A DNA stretch of 7,711 nt from Ruminococcaceae bacterium UBA1320 (GCA_002306975.1 DBTI01000303.1:19226-26936); one strand, 5' to 3'; positions 1 to 5,716 are shown, counted from the first letter of the stretch. The notes: a model not told the origin generated them from the sequence alone. Numbers and translations: made by a program.

Positions 1-478
1 GCTGCTGCTGGCCGCCGGAAAGCCTTGACGGATATTCATCATTTTTATCCTCAAGCCCGACCTTTTTAAGCAGTGCTATCGCCTCTTCAACAGCCTCGCC
101 CTTCGGCACTTTTTTAACAGCCATCGGCGCTTCAATTAAATTTTGCAAAACTGTCATGTGAGGAAAAAGGTTAAAGCGCTGAAACACCATGCCAAGCTCG
201 CTGCAAAGCGCGGAGGCCTTCTTGGGGGAAATTTTCAGCGCGTCTTTGCCCTTTACTTTCTCATCAACAAGTTCGCCGTCTATATAAAGTTTGCCTTCGG
301 ATATCCGCTCAAGGTGGTTAAGGCAACGCAGCATTGTGCTTTTCCCTGAGCCGCTCGGGCCGATAACGCAAAGCACTTCGCCTGAGTGAACCTCGACATT
401 GATGTCTTTAAGCACTTCGAGCTGCCCGAAGGATTTATATACATGTTCAAGCTTTATCATGACATGCTGGTCATTCAT
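1..478 (-). CDS. Polar amino acid ABC transporter ATP-binding protein (GlnQ/HisP family), C-terminus cut by window start
   Basis: This is the cytoplasmic ATPase that would power uptake by the permease and lipoprotein encoded just upstream. The 159 visible residues begin MNDQHVMIKLEHVYKSFG. They contain the Walker A loop GPSGSGKS (residues 40-47), the Q-loop in GMVFQRFNLFPHMT (Q100) and the ABC signature LSGGQ (153-157). Walker B, the D-loop and the H-loop lie beyond the window edge. The FQRFNLFPHMT stretch is typical of the polar amino acid subfamily (GlnQ, HisP, ArtP). I chose the ATG at 478 because an AAGGA motif lies about 10 bases upstream and the reading frame is continuous from there. 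The gene starts 32 bp after the permease stop, so it is probably the last gene, or a late one, of the operon. Family assignment is secure; the transported amino acid cannot be told from this subunit. Confidence 0.95.
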   Translation of the reverse strand, partial: MNDQHVMIKLEHVYKSFGQLEVLKDINVEVHSGEVLCVIGPSGSGKSTMLRCLNHLERISEGKLYIDGELVDEKVKGKDALKISPKKASALCSELGMVFQRFNLFPHMTVLQNLIEAPMAVKKVPKGEAVEEAIALLKKVGLEDKNDEYPSRLSGGQQQ

Positions 479-510
479 AATTGCAACATCCTTCTCAGAG
501 CTTACAGCCC

Positions 511-1158
511 TTATTCATATACCGAGTATTTCTTTTCAAGCCTGCTGAAAACATAAGTAAACAGCGATGTCAGCAAAAGATAGAAAACAGCCGCGGGCAG
601 ATAGAAAACAGCTTGTCCGGCGCTGTTTGAAAGAATTATGCTGGTTCTCATAAGCTCCGTCATTCCCATAACAGAAACAAGTGAGGAATCTTTAAGGAGC
701 GCTATAAATTCGTTGCCGACCGGGGGGATAAGCCTGCGGTATGACTGCGGTATGATTATACGGCGCATTGCCATGCCATAGTTCATTCCGAGCGCTTTCG
801 ACGCTTCCATCTGCCCTTTGTCGATAGACTGTATGGCGGCGCGGATAATCTCGGCAAGGTAAGCGGCGGAGTTAAGACCCAGCGCCACAAAGCCCGCAAT
901 ATACATGCTTGTGTTGAGCACCGGCCAAATCATCGGCAGCCCGAAATATATAAACATGATTTGAAGCATAAGCGGCGTTCCGCGGAAAAACCAGATATAA
1001 AAGCCAGAAAACTTTTTGATTGCCGTATTGTGTGAAAGGCGCCCGAGCGCAAGAAGCAGCCCAAGCAAAATACCGATCACTATAGCTACAAGCGTAAGTT
1101 CCAGCGTGATGGCAGCTCCGCTTAAAAACGCAGGAAGGGACTGGATAATTAGGTCCAC
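511..1158 (-). CDS. Polar amino acid ABC transporter permease (HisM/GlnP family)
   Basis: A 215-residue inner-membrane permease that would form the translocation channel, probably as a homodimer because only one permease gene is present. About five membrane segments are visible, near residues 13-38, 58-80, 86-106, 155-172 and 183-206. The family stretch FRGTPLMLQIMFIYFGLP is at 58-75. The cytoplasmic EAA loop that docks on the ATPase is EASKALG followed by a conserved glycine region (118-138). Length is normal for the family (about 215-230). The start is GTG, not ATG: it is the only start downstream of an in-frame TGA at 1165-1167, and AGGAG sits about 9 bases before it. An ATG overlapping it by two bases opens a different frame that stops after three codons. 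The 144-bp gap to the binding protein contains a strong stem-loop. Substrate specificity is unknown. Confidence 0.95.
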   Translation of the reverse strand: MDLIIQSLPAFLSGAAITLELTLVAIVIGILLGLLLALGRLSHNTAIKKFSGFYIWFFRGTPLMLQIMFIYFGLPMIWPVLNTSMYIAGFVALGLNSAAYLAEIIRAAIQSIDKGQMEASKALGMNYGMAMRRIIIPQSYRRLIPPVGNEFIALLKDSSLVSVMGMTELMRTSIILSNSAGQAVFYLPAAVFYLLLTSLFTYVFSRLEKKYSVYE

Positions 1159-1186
1159 ATTTTTTCACTCCTGTTTAAGGCGGTAT

Positions 1187-1220
1187 GGCCGCCCTCTGCG
1201 TATTGTCACAGAAGGCGGCC
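1187..1220 (-). promoter_or_regulatory. Intercistronic stem-loop between binding protein and permease genes
   Basis: Bases 1187-1198 pair with 1209-1220 across a 10-base loop. The RNA stem is 12 bp with one G·U pair and is very GC-rich at the base (GGCCGCC/GGCGGCC). No T-run follows on the minus strand, so it is not a normal intrinsic terminator. By analogy with other binding-protein-dependent operons, I infer it blocks 3' exonucleases or partly attenuates transcription, so that the binding protein is made in excess over the membrane subunits. Confidence 0.55.
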
Positions 1221-1302
1221 TTTCCGGCGTATATCATGGCAGTTTGGACGTTTGCCAAGCAACAAGTCGATTGCCGCTGTGCTTTGCGTCCGCCGTCATT
1301 CT

Positions 1303-2109
1303 TTAATCCATTTCCTTTAACTTTGTATCGATATCGGAGGTGAGATCCTTGCCGAACCATTTTTCAGACAGTTTTTTCATCGTGCCGTCCGCGACAATCG
1401 CGTCGATTGCTTTTTGCACCTGATCACGCAGAGCTGTGTCGCTCTTTCTGAAGCACACGCCGATAGGCTCGTTAGTCAGCTTTACGGATGCAGCCTGATA
1501 GTCGTCCGGATTTTTGGCTATGTAATATTCACCGACAACGTCATCAACGATAATCGCCGAAATCTTATTGGATTTCAAAGCCTGAAAACATTGGATTATC
1601 TGATCATAGGTCGAAAGGTTGAACTGCATGCCGTTTTTCTTCAACTTGTCGGCGGACTCGCTCGAAGTGGTTGAAACCTGACAGCCGATATTTTTACCGG
1701 AAAGGTCTTTCTGGGATGTGATTGACGAGTCGCCTTTTTTAACGACAATCATCTGGGCGTTTGCTATGTAAGGCTTTGTAAACGCGTATTGGGTTATTCT
1801 GTCTTGCTTCATGCTGACAGACGAGATGATGCAGTCAAATTTTTTGGAGTTAAGTGCTGCGAAGATGCCGTCCCATGTGGTTGACTGAAACTTGACGGTT
1901 TTATTCATGCGTTTGCCGATCTCTGTGGCAAGTTCGACATCAAAGCCCACATCCTGTGTGCTTGAGGTGTCTTTAAACTCCATAGGAGGATAGGTGTCGT
2001 CAACGCCGATGGTCAAGGTGTTGCTTGACGCGGAATTGCTGCATGACGTAAGGGAAAGCATGCTTACAAAGCAAACCGCAGCAAGAGCGACTGCCAAAAA
2101 CTTTTTCAT
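1303..2109 (-). CDS. Amino acid ABC transporter substrate-binding lipoprotein (SBP family 3)
   Basis: A 268-residue extracellular lipoprotein that would capture a polar amino acid and deliver it to the permease. The N-terminus is a lipoprotein signal: MKK, a hydrophobic stretch, then the lipobox LTSC with the acylated cysteine at residue 23. The mature part follows the family 3 pattern: TLTIGVDDTYPPMEF (31-45), GFDVELATEIGKRM (55-68), WDGIFAALNSKKFDCI (79-94), then R104 in the segment before FTKPY, the usual ligand-carboxylate arginine. D189/D190 in IIVDD is the likely ligand-amine site. The frame is open back to a TTG at 2124, but GGGAG (ribosome binding site) lies between that TTG and the ATG at 2109, so the ATG is the real start. 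The gene follows the upstream ORF by 20 bp and precedes the permease by 144 bp. Which amino acid is bound cannot be decided from sequence alone. Confidence 0.95.
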   Translation of the reverse strand: MKKFLAVALAAVCFVSMLSLTSCSNSASSNTLTIGVDDTYPPMEFKDTSSTQDVGFDVELATEIGKRMNKTVKFQSTTWDGIFAALNSKKFDCIISSVSMKQDRITQYAFTKPYIANAQMIVVKKGDSSITSQKDLSGKNIGCQVSTTSSESADKLKKNGMQFNLSTYDQIIQCFQALKSNKISAIIVDDVVGEYYIAKNPDDYQAASVKLTNEPIGVCFRKSDTALRDQVQKAIDAIVADGTMKKLSEKWFGKDLTSDIDTKLKEMD

Positions 2110-2129
2110 GATTAACACTCCCAATTTTC

Positions 2130-2513
2130 TCAGCCGTTTAATTTTTTTAATATACCGTCGGCCATACGGCTATCTGTTCCTGCAAAGCTTGATGCGTTGT
2201 ATATAAGCGCTTTGCGCATGTACTGGATCTCGTTCTCGGTAAAAAAGAAAGATTTACCCTTATTGCTGTCACGGATTATAACAAAAATATCCGATATTGC
2301 CTTTTTTGCGTCTTCAACACTGCTGAAGTAGTAAACATCGTAATCTGTATTTAATTTTCCGCCTTTTGAGGTGTAAATGGCGACAAGCTTTTCCGGTTTT
2401 ACGCCCGCGCCTTTTGCAATGTCGCTGACGTGATAAAGCCCCCCGCAGTCAATATAAAAGGTGTCGGGGCCACGACCTGAAATTCTGACAATGAAGTTGC
2501 TGAAATCGAGCAT
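2130..2513 (-). CDS. Unrecognised 127-residue protein, first gene of the amino acid transporter operon
   Basis: I do not recognise this family. The protein is soluble: there is no signal peptide or membrane segment. It begins MLDFSNFIVRISGRGPDTFY and looks like a small alpha/beta fold. A first half rich in beta strands (residues 1-75, including DVYYFSSVEDAKKAISDIFV near 59-78) precedes a helical C-terminus (ENEIQYMRKALIYNASSFAG, about 93-112). The sequence is free of low complexity and the codon use matches the transporter genes, so I consider it real. The ATG is preceded by a G-rich GGGGG five bases upstream, a weak ribosome binding site. It lies 20 bp upstream of the binding protein on the same strand, so it is probably co-transcribed. 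A role in regulating or accessory to the transporter is inference from position only. Confidence 0.75.
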   Translation of the reverse strand: MLDFSNFIVRISGRGPDTFYIDCGGLYHVSDIAKGAGVKPEKLVAIYTSKGGKLNTDYDVYYFSSVEDAKKAISDIFVIIRDSNKGKSFFFTENEIQYMRKALIYNASSFAGTDSRMADGILKKLNG

Positions 2514-2646
2514 GACAACCCCCGTTCTGCCGCCGCTTTTTTGTTAAAGCCAAAACCCGGTGGGGCGGTAACCGCAGTTTAGCCTTAGAAGTTTTTCGCT
2601 GTTTTGTTTTGAAATAACAAAGGCATGTTAAATTTATCTACAATAT
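2514..2646 (-). promoter_or_regulatory. Presumed leader/promoter region of the amino acid ABC operon
   Basis: This is the untranslated stretch before the first operon gene. Reading the minus strand, bases 2580-2571 can pair with 2561-2553 (AAAC and CGGT blocks with ACCG and GTTT blocks, one G·U and one bulge) around a nine-base loop, followed by a few Ts. A short GCTTT/AAAGC hairpin follows it. I looked for a T-box (AGGGTGGNACCGCG) because the operon handles amino acids. The only similar string lies on the wrong strand and does not match. No convincing -35/-10 pair was found here. Confidence 0.3.
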
Positions 2647-2730
2647 AAAAATTGGTCTTATTCAAATTTTCCACTTTGAATAAGACCAACTCATATCGAT
2701 GTCAACTTTGTCTATAAATTTTTCTGTACT
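2647..2730 (-). repeat. Repeat copy 1 with perfect 15-bp stem-loop and T-run (minus-strand terminator-like)
   Basis: Arms 2652-2666 and 2675-2689 are perfect inverted repeats (TTGGTCTTATTCAAA) around an eight-base loop. On the minus strand the stem is followed by five Ts, the layout of an intrinsic terminator. A conserved tail, including GATGTCA and TTTGTCTAT (2691-2730 on the plus strand), is shared with copy 2. On the minus strand TTGACA in this tail stands 17 bases before TATTCA inside the stem, so a promoter with an overlapping palindrome is an alternative reading. Confidence 0.75.
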
Positions 2731-2736
2731 GTCCCG

Positions 2737-2777
2737 TATGTTGTTTCTCCCCGCCTCCGGCGGGGAGAAACAACATA
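2737..2777. repeat. Perfect 41-bp interrupted palindrome (19-bp arms, 3-base loop)
   Basis: Arms 2737-2755 and 2759-2777 are exact reverse complements around the loop TCC. The inner part is GC-rich (CTCCCCGCC/GGCGGGGAG) and the outer part AT-rich (TATGTTGTTT/AAACAACATA). No T-run follows on either strand, so it is not a textbook terminator, although a role as a bidirectional transcription barrier is possible. It lies between repeat copies 1 and 2. Confidence 0.8.
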
Positions 2778-2811
2778 ACAATTCGCCTTAGCTTTAAAAA
2801 TCATTACTAAT

Positions 2812-2890
2812 AAAAAAATTAGTCTTACTCAATTTTCTGAATAAGACTAATTCATATGATGTCAGTTTTGTCTATGAAATTTTTCGTATT
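2812..2890 (-). repeat. Repeat copy 2, stem-loop with T-run on the minus strand
   Basis: Arms 2817-2831 and 2838-2852 pair over 15 positions. The single departure from perfect symmetry is a G·U pair in minus-strand RNA but an A-C mismatch in plus-strand RNA. Seven Ts are encoded at the stem's 3' end on the minus strand. The flank 2851-2890 (CATATGATGTCA, TTTGTCTATGAAATTTTTC) matches the copy 1 tail closely. Confidence 0.75.
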
Positions 2891-2917
2891 GCTAAACCGA
2901 GTAAGCTGTTTATGCAT

Positions 2918-2970
2918 AAAAAATAGCCTTACTCCATTTTTTTGAATAAGACTAATTCATACGATGTCAT
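2918..2970 (-). repeat. Repeat copy 3, shorter, stem-loop with T-run on the minus strand
   Basis: Bases 2924-2934 pair with 2944-2954. The two asymmetric positions are both G·U pairs on the minus strand and A-C mismatches on the plus strand. Six Ts are encoded after the stem on the minus strand. Similarity to copies 1 and 2 continues through CATACGATGTCA and stops at about 2970, so this copy lacks the TTTGTCTAT tail. Confidence 0.65.
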
Positions 2971-3035
2971 ATCATTTAACCCATGTGCGGATAGAACTTT
3001 TTTATATTGCTTTGATAAAGCTTTGCAATGTACTT

Positions 3036-3064
3036 TTGACAAATACATTTTACCATAGTAAATT
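3036..3064 (+). promoter_or_regulatory. Candidate promoter ahead of the gene remnant
   Basis: A perfect -35 TTGACA (3036-3041), a 17-base spacer and TAAATT (3059-3064, four of six matches to TATAAT) point toward the plus-strand remnant and methyltransferase. The string ATAGTAAAT occurs at 3055-3063 and again at 3084-3092, which could be paired operator half-sites. Chance occurrence is fairly likely in DNA this AT-rich. Confidence 0.4.
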
Positions 3065-3120
3065 AGTAAAATGCAATATACGATATAGTAAATATTCAGT
3101 TAAATATTTCGGCATTCTTT

Positions 3121-3607
3121 ATGTATTATGAATATATATACACTTCTATCGGCTTATTATCCAATAATACAAGGGCTGAAGATTATTCCAATTGTGTAAA
3201 TTGGGCAAAACAAGCTGAATTTTTGCCTTTGATTTACAGAATACCATTGATTTCGGAATTTCTATGACTAAAATCTTTTGCAGCGCTTTTTGCAGCTTTT
3301 AGGCCATCCGGTGGCAAAAAACGGATTGTTTTGCTGCGTTCATTGCTAAAGCTGAGTTGAAACCCTTCTAAACTGCTGTTACAATAATATATATGAAGAA
3401 AACTCTCCGCTAACACACTTCGAATGGTCAACATTATGCCATTACAGCAACATAACAATTCAAGAAGACTTAATTTTTGTATCTCCTTTTTCTAAAAATA
3501 AATTACAGCAAGTTGTTGAAAACCTGTTGAAGAATGTGAAAAACTGCTCAAATCACGATGCAAATTCTATAAAATCTGTCAATGCCAAACTTTATTTGGA
3601 TAGATGA
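3121..3607 (+). pseudogene. AT-rich remnant of an unrecognised plus-strand coding region
   Basis: No intact gene is seen, but open segments follow one another. Frame A reads from ATG 3121 (MYYEYIYTSIGLLSNNT...) to a TGA at 3265-3267, then continues open in the same frame to a TGA at 3353-3355. Frame B is then open for 83 codons (3356-3607) without an ATG start. It has protein-like content (IQEDLIFVSPFSKNKLQQVV) and stops at 3605-3607, 21 bp before the methyltransferase. An 83-codon stop-free stretch is unusual in DNA this AT-rich. I read it as a gene broken by an in-frame stop and a frameshift near 3355. The family is unknown. A 74-codon open frame on the opposite strand (3234-3458) is an alternative that I consider less likely. 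The base composition differs from the genes on both sides, which suggests acquired DNA. Confidence 0.4.
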
Positions 3608-3628
3608 TGGAAGAACGGGTGACATTAG

Positions 3629-4969
3629 ATGCCAAACGCCAACGAACCTCTGCTTATATGGCAGGGAAAAGAAGCAGAGCCGCAAATTGAGCCATGTGTT
3701 CTTGTTGAAAACTCTGAAAAAAGCTATGGCGACAAAAATTCAGGCAACCTGCTGATTCACGGTGACAACCTTGCTGTATTAAAGGCGCTTGACGCGGATT
3801 TTGCAAAAAAGGTTAAGTGCGCCTATATCGACCCGCCCTATAATACCGGAGCGACGTTTGCGCATTATGACGACAGCGTCGGTCACGGGCAATGGCTGAG
3901 CATGATGAAGCCGCGCCTTGAGCTTATCCGCTCGCTGCTTAAACCCGACGGGGTTATAACCGTGCAGATCGGCTTTGACGAGATGGCATATTTAAAGGTG
4001 CTGATGGATGAGGTTTACGGCAGAAACCACTGCATTGGTCAAATTGCCGTGAGAATGTCGCATTCCGCAGGCATGAAGCGGCGGGCTGTTGACAGGCGTT
4101 TTATTAAAAACACCGAATATATCCTCATGTATTACAACGAGGAACCGCCAAAGCTCCAACCTCTCTATGAAGTCTGTGAGGAATATCCCGTCAACTATTA
4201 TCAGTACATTTCTGTTTTTCCGCAAGAAAACAACGGCAAGGGCCGATATATAAATCTCATTGACGTTTTATATGAAAAGTTTAAAGCGGAGTTTGACGCC
4301 TATTCGCTCAAAAGAACTAACGTTTCAATTAAATTTCTATATTCCGAGTGTGCAAATGTGCGGCAGTTTATTCTGCAAAACAAGCACCGGGTTGTTCGCA
4401 AGGATTCGAACGTTCCGGGCGTCGATGCCTCATCGCTTTCCGGTCTTAGTGAAAATGAATTTATAGACTGCATTACACAAAACGAGCACTATTCTATAGG
4501 TCTGAACGCTTCCTGCAACCCGTATCAGCTTTATTCCATAGCGGCGAAGGTGAAAAGCATGGAAAGCGGCGAAGAAGCATTGACCAACCTTGTGGGTGAC
4601 TGGTGGGGCAGTTTTTACAAGGACATGTCGCGCGTAGACATTGAGGGCGGAGTAAAAATGAAAACCTCAAAAAAGCCGGAACGGCTTATTGAGTGGATCT
4701 TAACCTCGGTGACAAGTGAAAACGACATTATTCTTGACGCGTTCTTAGGTTCCGGAACAACCGCGGCGGTGGCGATGAAAATGCGCCGCAAATTTATCGG
4801 CATCGAGATGGGCGATCAATGCCTTTCCCTTTGTCTTCCCCGGCTCAGGAGGGTAGTTGACGGGACCGATACGCAAGGCATCTCAAAAGCCCAATTCTGG
4901 CGCGGAGGCAGCGGTTTCACTTTCCTCACCGGCTGCGCTGGGGCAGTTCGCGGGGCGGAACTGATTTAA
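3629..4969 (+). CDS. Solitary beta-class DNA adenine-N6 methyltransferase (type III Mod-like)
   Basis: A 446-residue cytoplasmic enzyme expected to transfer a methyl group from S-adenosylmethionine to adenine in a specific DNA site. Motif order defines the beta class. Catalytic DPPYNTG (68-74) comes first, then a variable region, probably the target recognition domain (about 140-325). KKPERLIEWIL (348-358, motif X-like) follows, and the SAM-binding DAFLGSGTT (370-378) and FIGIE (389-393) come last. The C-terminal WRGGSGF (424-430) resembles the GGGF element of type III Mod proteins, but the last 16 residues do not look like the usual ending. A stop codon (TAG) directly precedes the ATG at 3629, and GGTGA lies six bases upstream, so the start is firm. 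No Res or other nuclease gene is in the window, and both neighbours are unrelated, so it appears solitary. DPPY favours adenine; cytosine-N4 is less likely. Confidence 0.92.
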   Translation: MPNANEPLLIWQGKEAEPQIEPCVLVENSEKSYGDKNSGNLLIHGDNLAVLKALDADFAKKVKCAYIDPPYNTGATFAHYDDSVGHGQWLSMMKPRLELIRSLLKPDGVITVQIGFDEMAYLKVLMDEVYGRNHCIGQIAVRMSHSAGMKRRAVDRRFIKNTEYILMYYNEEPPKLQPLYEVCEEYPVNYYQYISVFPQENNGKGRYINLIDVLYEKFKAEFDAYSLKRTNVSIKFLYSECANVRQFILQNKHRVVRKDSNVPGVDASSLSGLSENEFIDCITQNEHYSIGLNASCNPYQLYSIAAKVKSMESGEEALTNLVGDWWGSFYKDMSRVDIEGGVKMKTSKKPERLIEWILTSVTSENDIILDAFLGSGTTAAVAMKMRRKFIGIEMGDQCLSLCLPRLRRVVDGTDTQGISKAQFWRGGSGFTFLTGCAGAVRGAELI

Positions 4970-5004
4970 TTTATGGTTTGTTGAGCGCGAAGGCAGTTTT
5001 CGCG
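4944..5004. terminator. Weak hairpins in the convergent gap between methyltransferase and membrane protein
   Basis: CAGTTC (4944-4949) pairs with GAACTG (4958-4963) at the very end of the methyltransferase gene and is followed by ATTTAATTTAT. CGCGAA (4986-4991) pairs with TTCGCG (4999-5004). The stems are only 6 bp each and the T-runs are poor. The position between converging genes is the main argument for termination. Confidence 0.25.
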
Positions 5005-5022
5005 GAATATTGTATGCTTACT

Positions 5023-5448
5023 TTAGTCTTTGATAGCTCGATCGACAGTAAAAAAGAGCGTAATAATTACATTAATAATAGCAATATAAAATGGATAGCA
5101 AATAACAACTCCCATCAATATAAGCCCTACCGCAGGAGTAGGAAAATCCTGATGATTAGTCATAGGCAGCAAGCTCGTAAATAAATAAACTAAAATAGCA
5201 CAATAAGGGATCCAGAGAATTGTTAATAAGTATTTCAGGCCGCCCTTATTAAAATACCTGCCTGTAATGTAAACGAAAATAATAGTTGAGCCTATAAAGA
5301 TAACAAGCGCCAATATATCACCGATTGTGTTGTTATACCATTGCGTTATTCTTTCTAATCGGCTGATATTTACCATTAATTCTGTTTGAATAAAGAAAAC
5401 AAATCCGTATAAAAAAGCGAAAAGATTCAATTTTGCAAAAGTCTTCAT
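5023..5448 (-). CDS. Small four-helix integral membrane protein of unknown function
   Basis: A 141-residue, very hydrophobic protein that I do not recognise. Four membrane segments are visible: residues about 8-25, 43-64, 72-95 and 105-134, separated by short polar loops. Loop 1 (26-42, SRLERITQWYNN) and loop 3 (96-104, MTNHQDFPT) are the most polar. The C-terminus ends in the charged tail VDRAIKD. No catalytic or transport motif is evident. The ATG at 5448 has an excellent AGGAGGT six bases upstream, and a promoter lies about 75 bp upstream, so the gene is probably expressed on its own. It converges with the methyltransferase and diverges from rpsO, and shares no evident function with either. 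The coding region is more AT-rich than pnp. Confidence 0.8.
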   Translation of the reverse strand: MKTFAKLNLFAFLYGFVFFIQTELMVNISRLERITQWYNNTIGDILALVIFIGSTIIFVYITGRYFNKGGLKYLLTILWIPYCAILVYLFTSLLPMTNHQDFPTPAVGLILMGVVICYPFYIAIINVIITLFFTVDRAIKD

Positions 5449-5524
5449 AAGCGTACCTCCTAAATATGTAATATAGGTATGTCTCTGCTGTGCAGTTTTG
5501 TTTGATTTGATTAACTTAATGTAT

Positions 5525-5530
5525 ATTATA
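5525..5530 (-). promoter_or_regulatory. Extended -10 promoter for the membrane protein gene
   Basis: Minus-strand TATAAT is preceded by TGG, giving the extended -10 TGnTATAAT. No good -35 stands at 16-18 bases, which is common for extended -10 promoters. Transcription would start near 5518, leaving a leader of about 70 bases before the ATG at 5448. Confidence 0.65.
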
Positions 5531-5599
5531 CCATAATAAGCCTGTACCGGGCGTTTTATAGATTAACTTCTTCTCTTAAAGAATGCCCTCTAAACAAAT

Positions 5600-5628
5600 T
5601 TGCAAATGAAAATTGTATGTGATATAAT
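5600..5628 (+). promoter_or_regulatory. rpsO promoter (-35 TTGCAA, 17-base spacer, extended -10)
   Basis: TTGCAA (5600-5605), 17 bases, then TATAAT (5623-5628) preceded by TGA, so the -10 is both perfect and extended. Transcription would begin near 5635, just before the structured leader, giving an untranslated region of about 80 bases. It points away from the membrane protein promoter 70 bp to the left. Confidence 0.8.
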
Positions 5629-5645
5629 GTGATGTAATATGCATA

Positions 5646-5691
5646 CCCAGCGCCTAGCAGCCGGAACCACCAACCGCTGCTCAGCGCAGGG
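5646..5691 (+). promoter_or_regulatory. Structured rpsO leader, candidate S15 autoregulatory RNA
   Basis: A long irregular hairpin fills most of the leader. CCC pairs with GGG (5646-5648/5689-5691), then an A/A mismatch, GCGC with GCGC (5650-5653/5684-5687) and a small internal loop. AGCAG pairs with CTGCT (5656-5660/5677-5681), then a bulged C, CGG with CCG (5662-5664/5674-5676) and the loop AACCACCAA. S15 is known to repress its own mRNA through leader structures that differ between bacterial groups. That this hairpin is such a site is inference. CACC in the loop (5668-5671) can pair with GGTG of the ribosome binding site (5707-5710). Confidence 0.5.
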
Positions 5692-5716
5692 CGAATAATT
5701 TAATGAGGTGTTACAA

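Noticed and set aside
2553..2580. Possible T-box riboswitch (GGTGG...ACCGC-like string) upstream of the amino acid operon.
   Set aside because: The similar string is on the plus strand, opposite to the operon, and does not match the T-box core. No specifier-loop structure was seen.
2666..2698. Short peptide MSWSYSKWKI on the minus strand overlapping repeat copy 1, like an attenuation leader peptide with tryptophans.
   Set aside because: Copies 2 and 3 have TAG at the third codon, the peptide lies inside the stem rather than before it, and no ribosome binding site precedes it.
2690..2736. TTTGTCTAT...CTGTACTGTCC flank resembling an IS3-type element end.
   Set aside because: The likeness is loose, and no transposase fragment, target duplication or matching opposite end was found.
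2812..2970. Repeat copies as a CRISPR array.
   Set aside because: Only three diverged copies with unequal spacing, long imperfect units and no cas gene nearby.
3234..3458. 74-codon open frame on the minus strand.
   Set aside because: It overlaps plus-strand open frames that better continue to the methyltransferase. No ribosome binding site or recognisable domain; kept only as an alternative reading of the remnant.
4978..5184. 68-codon plus-strand open frame after the methyltransferase, considered as its frameshifted C-terminus.
   Set aside because: Most of it is antisense to the well-supported membrane protein gene and it carries no methyltransferase-like residues.
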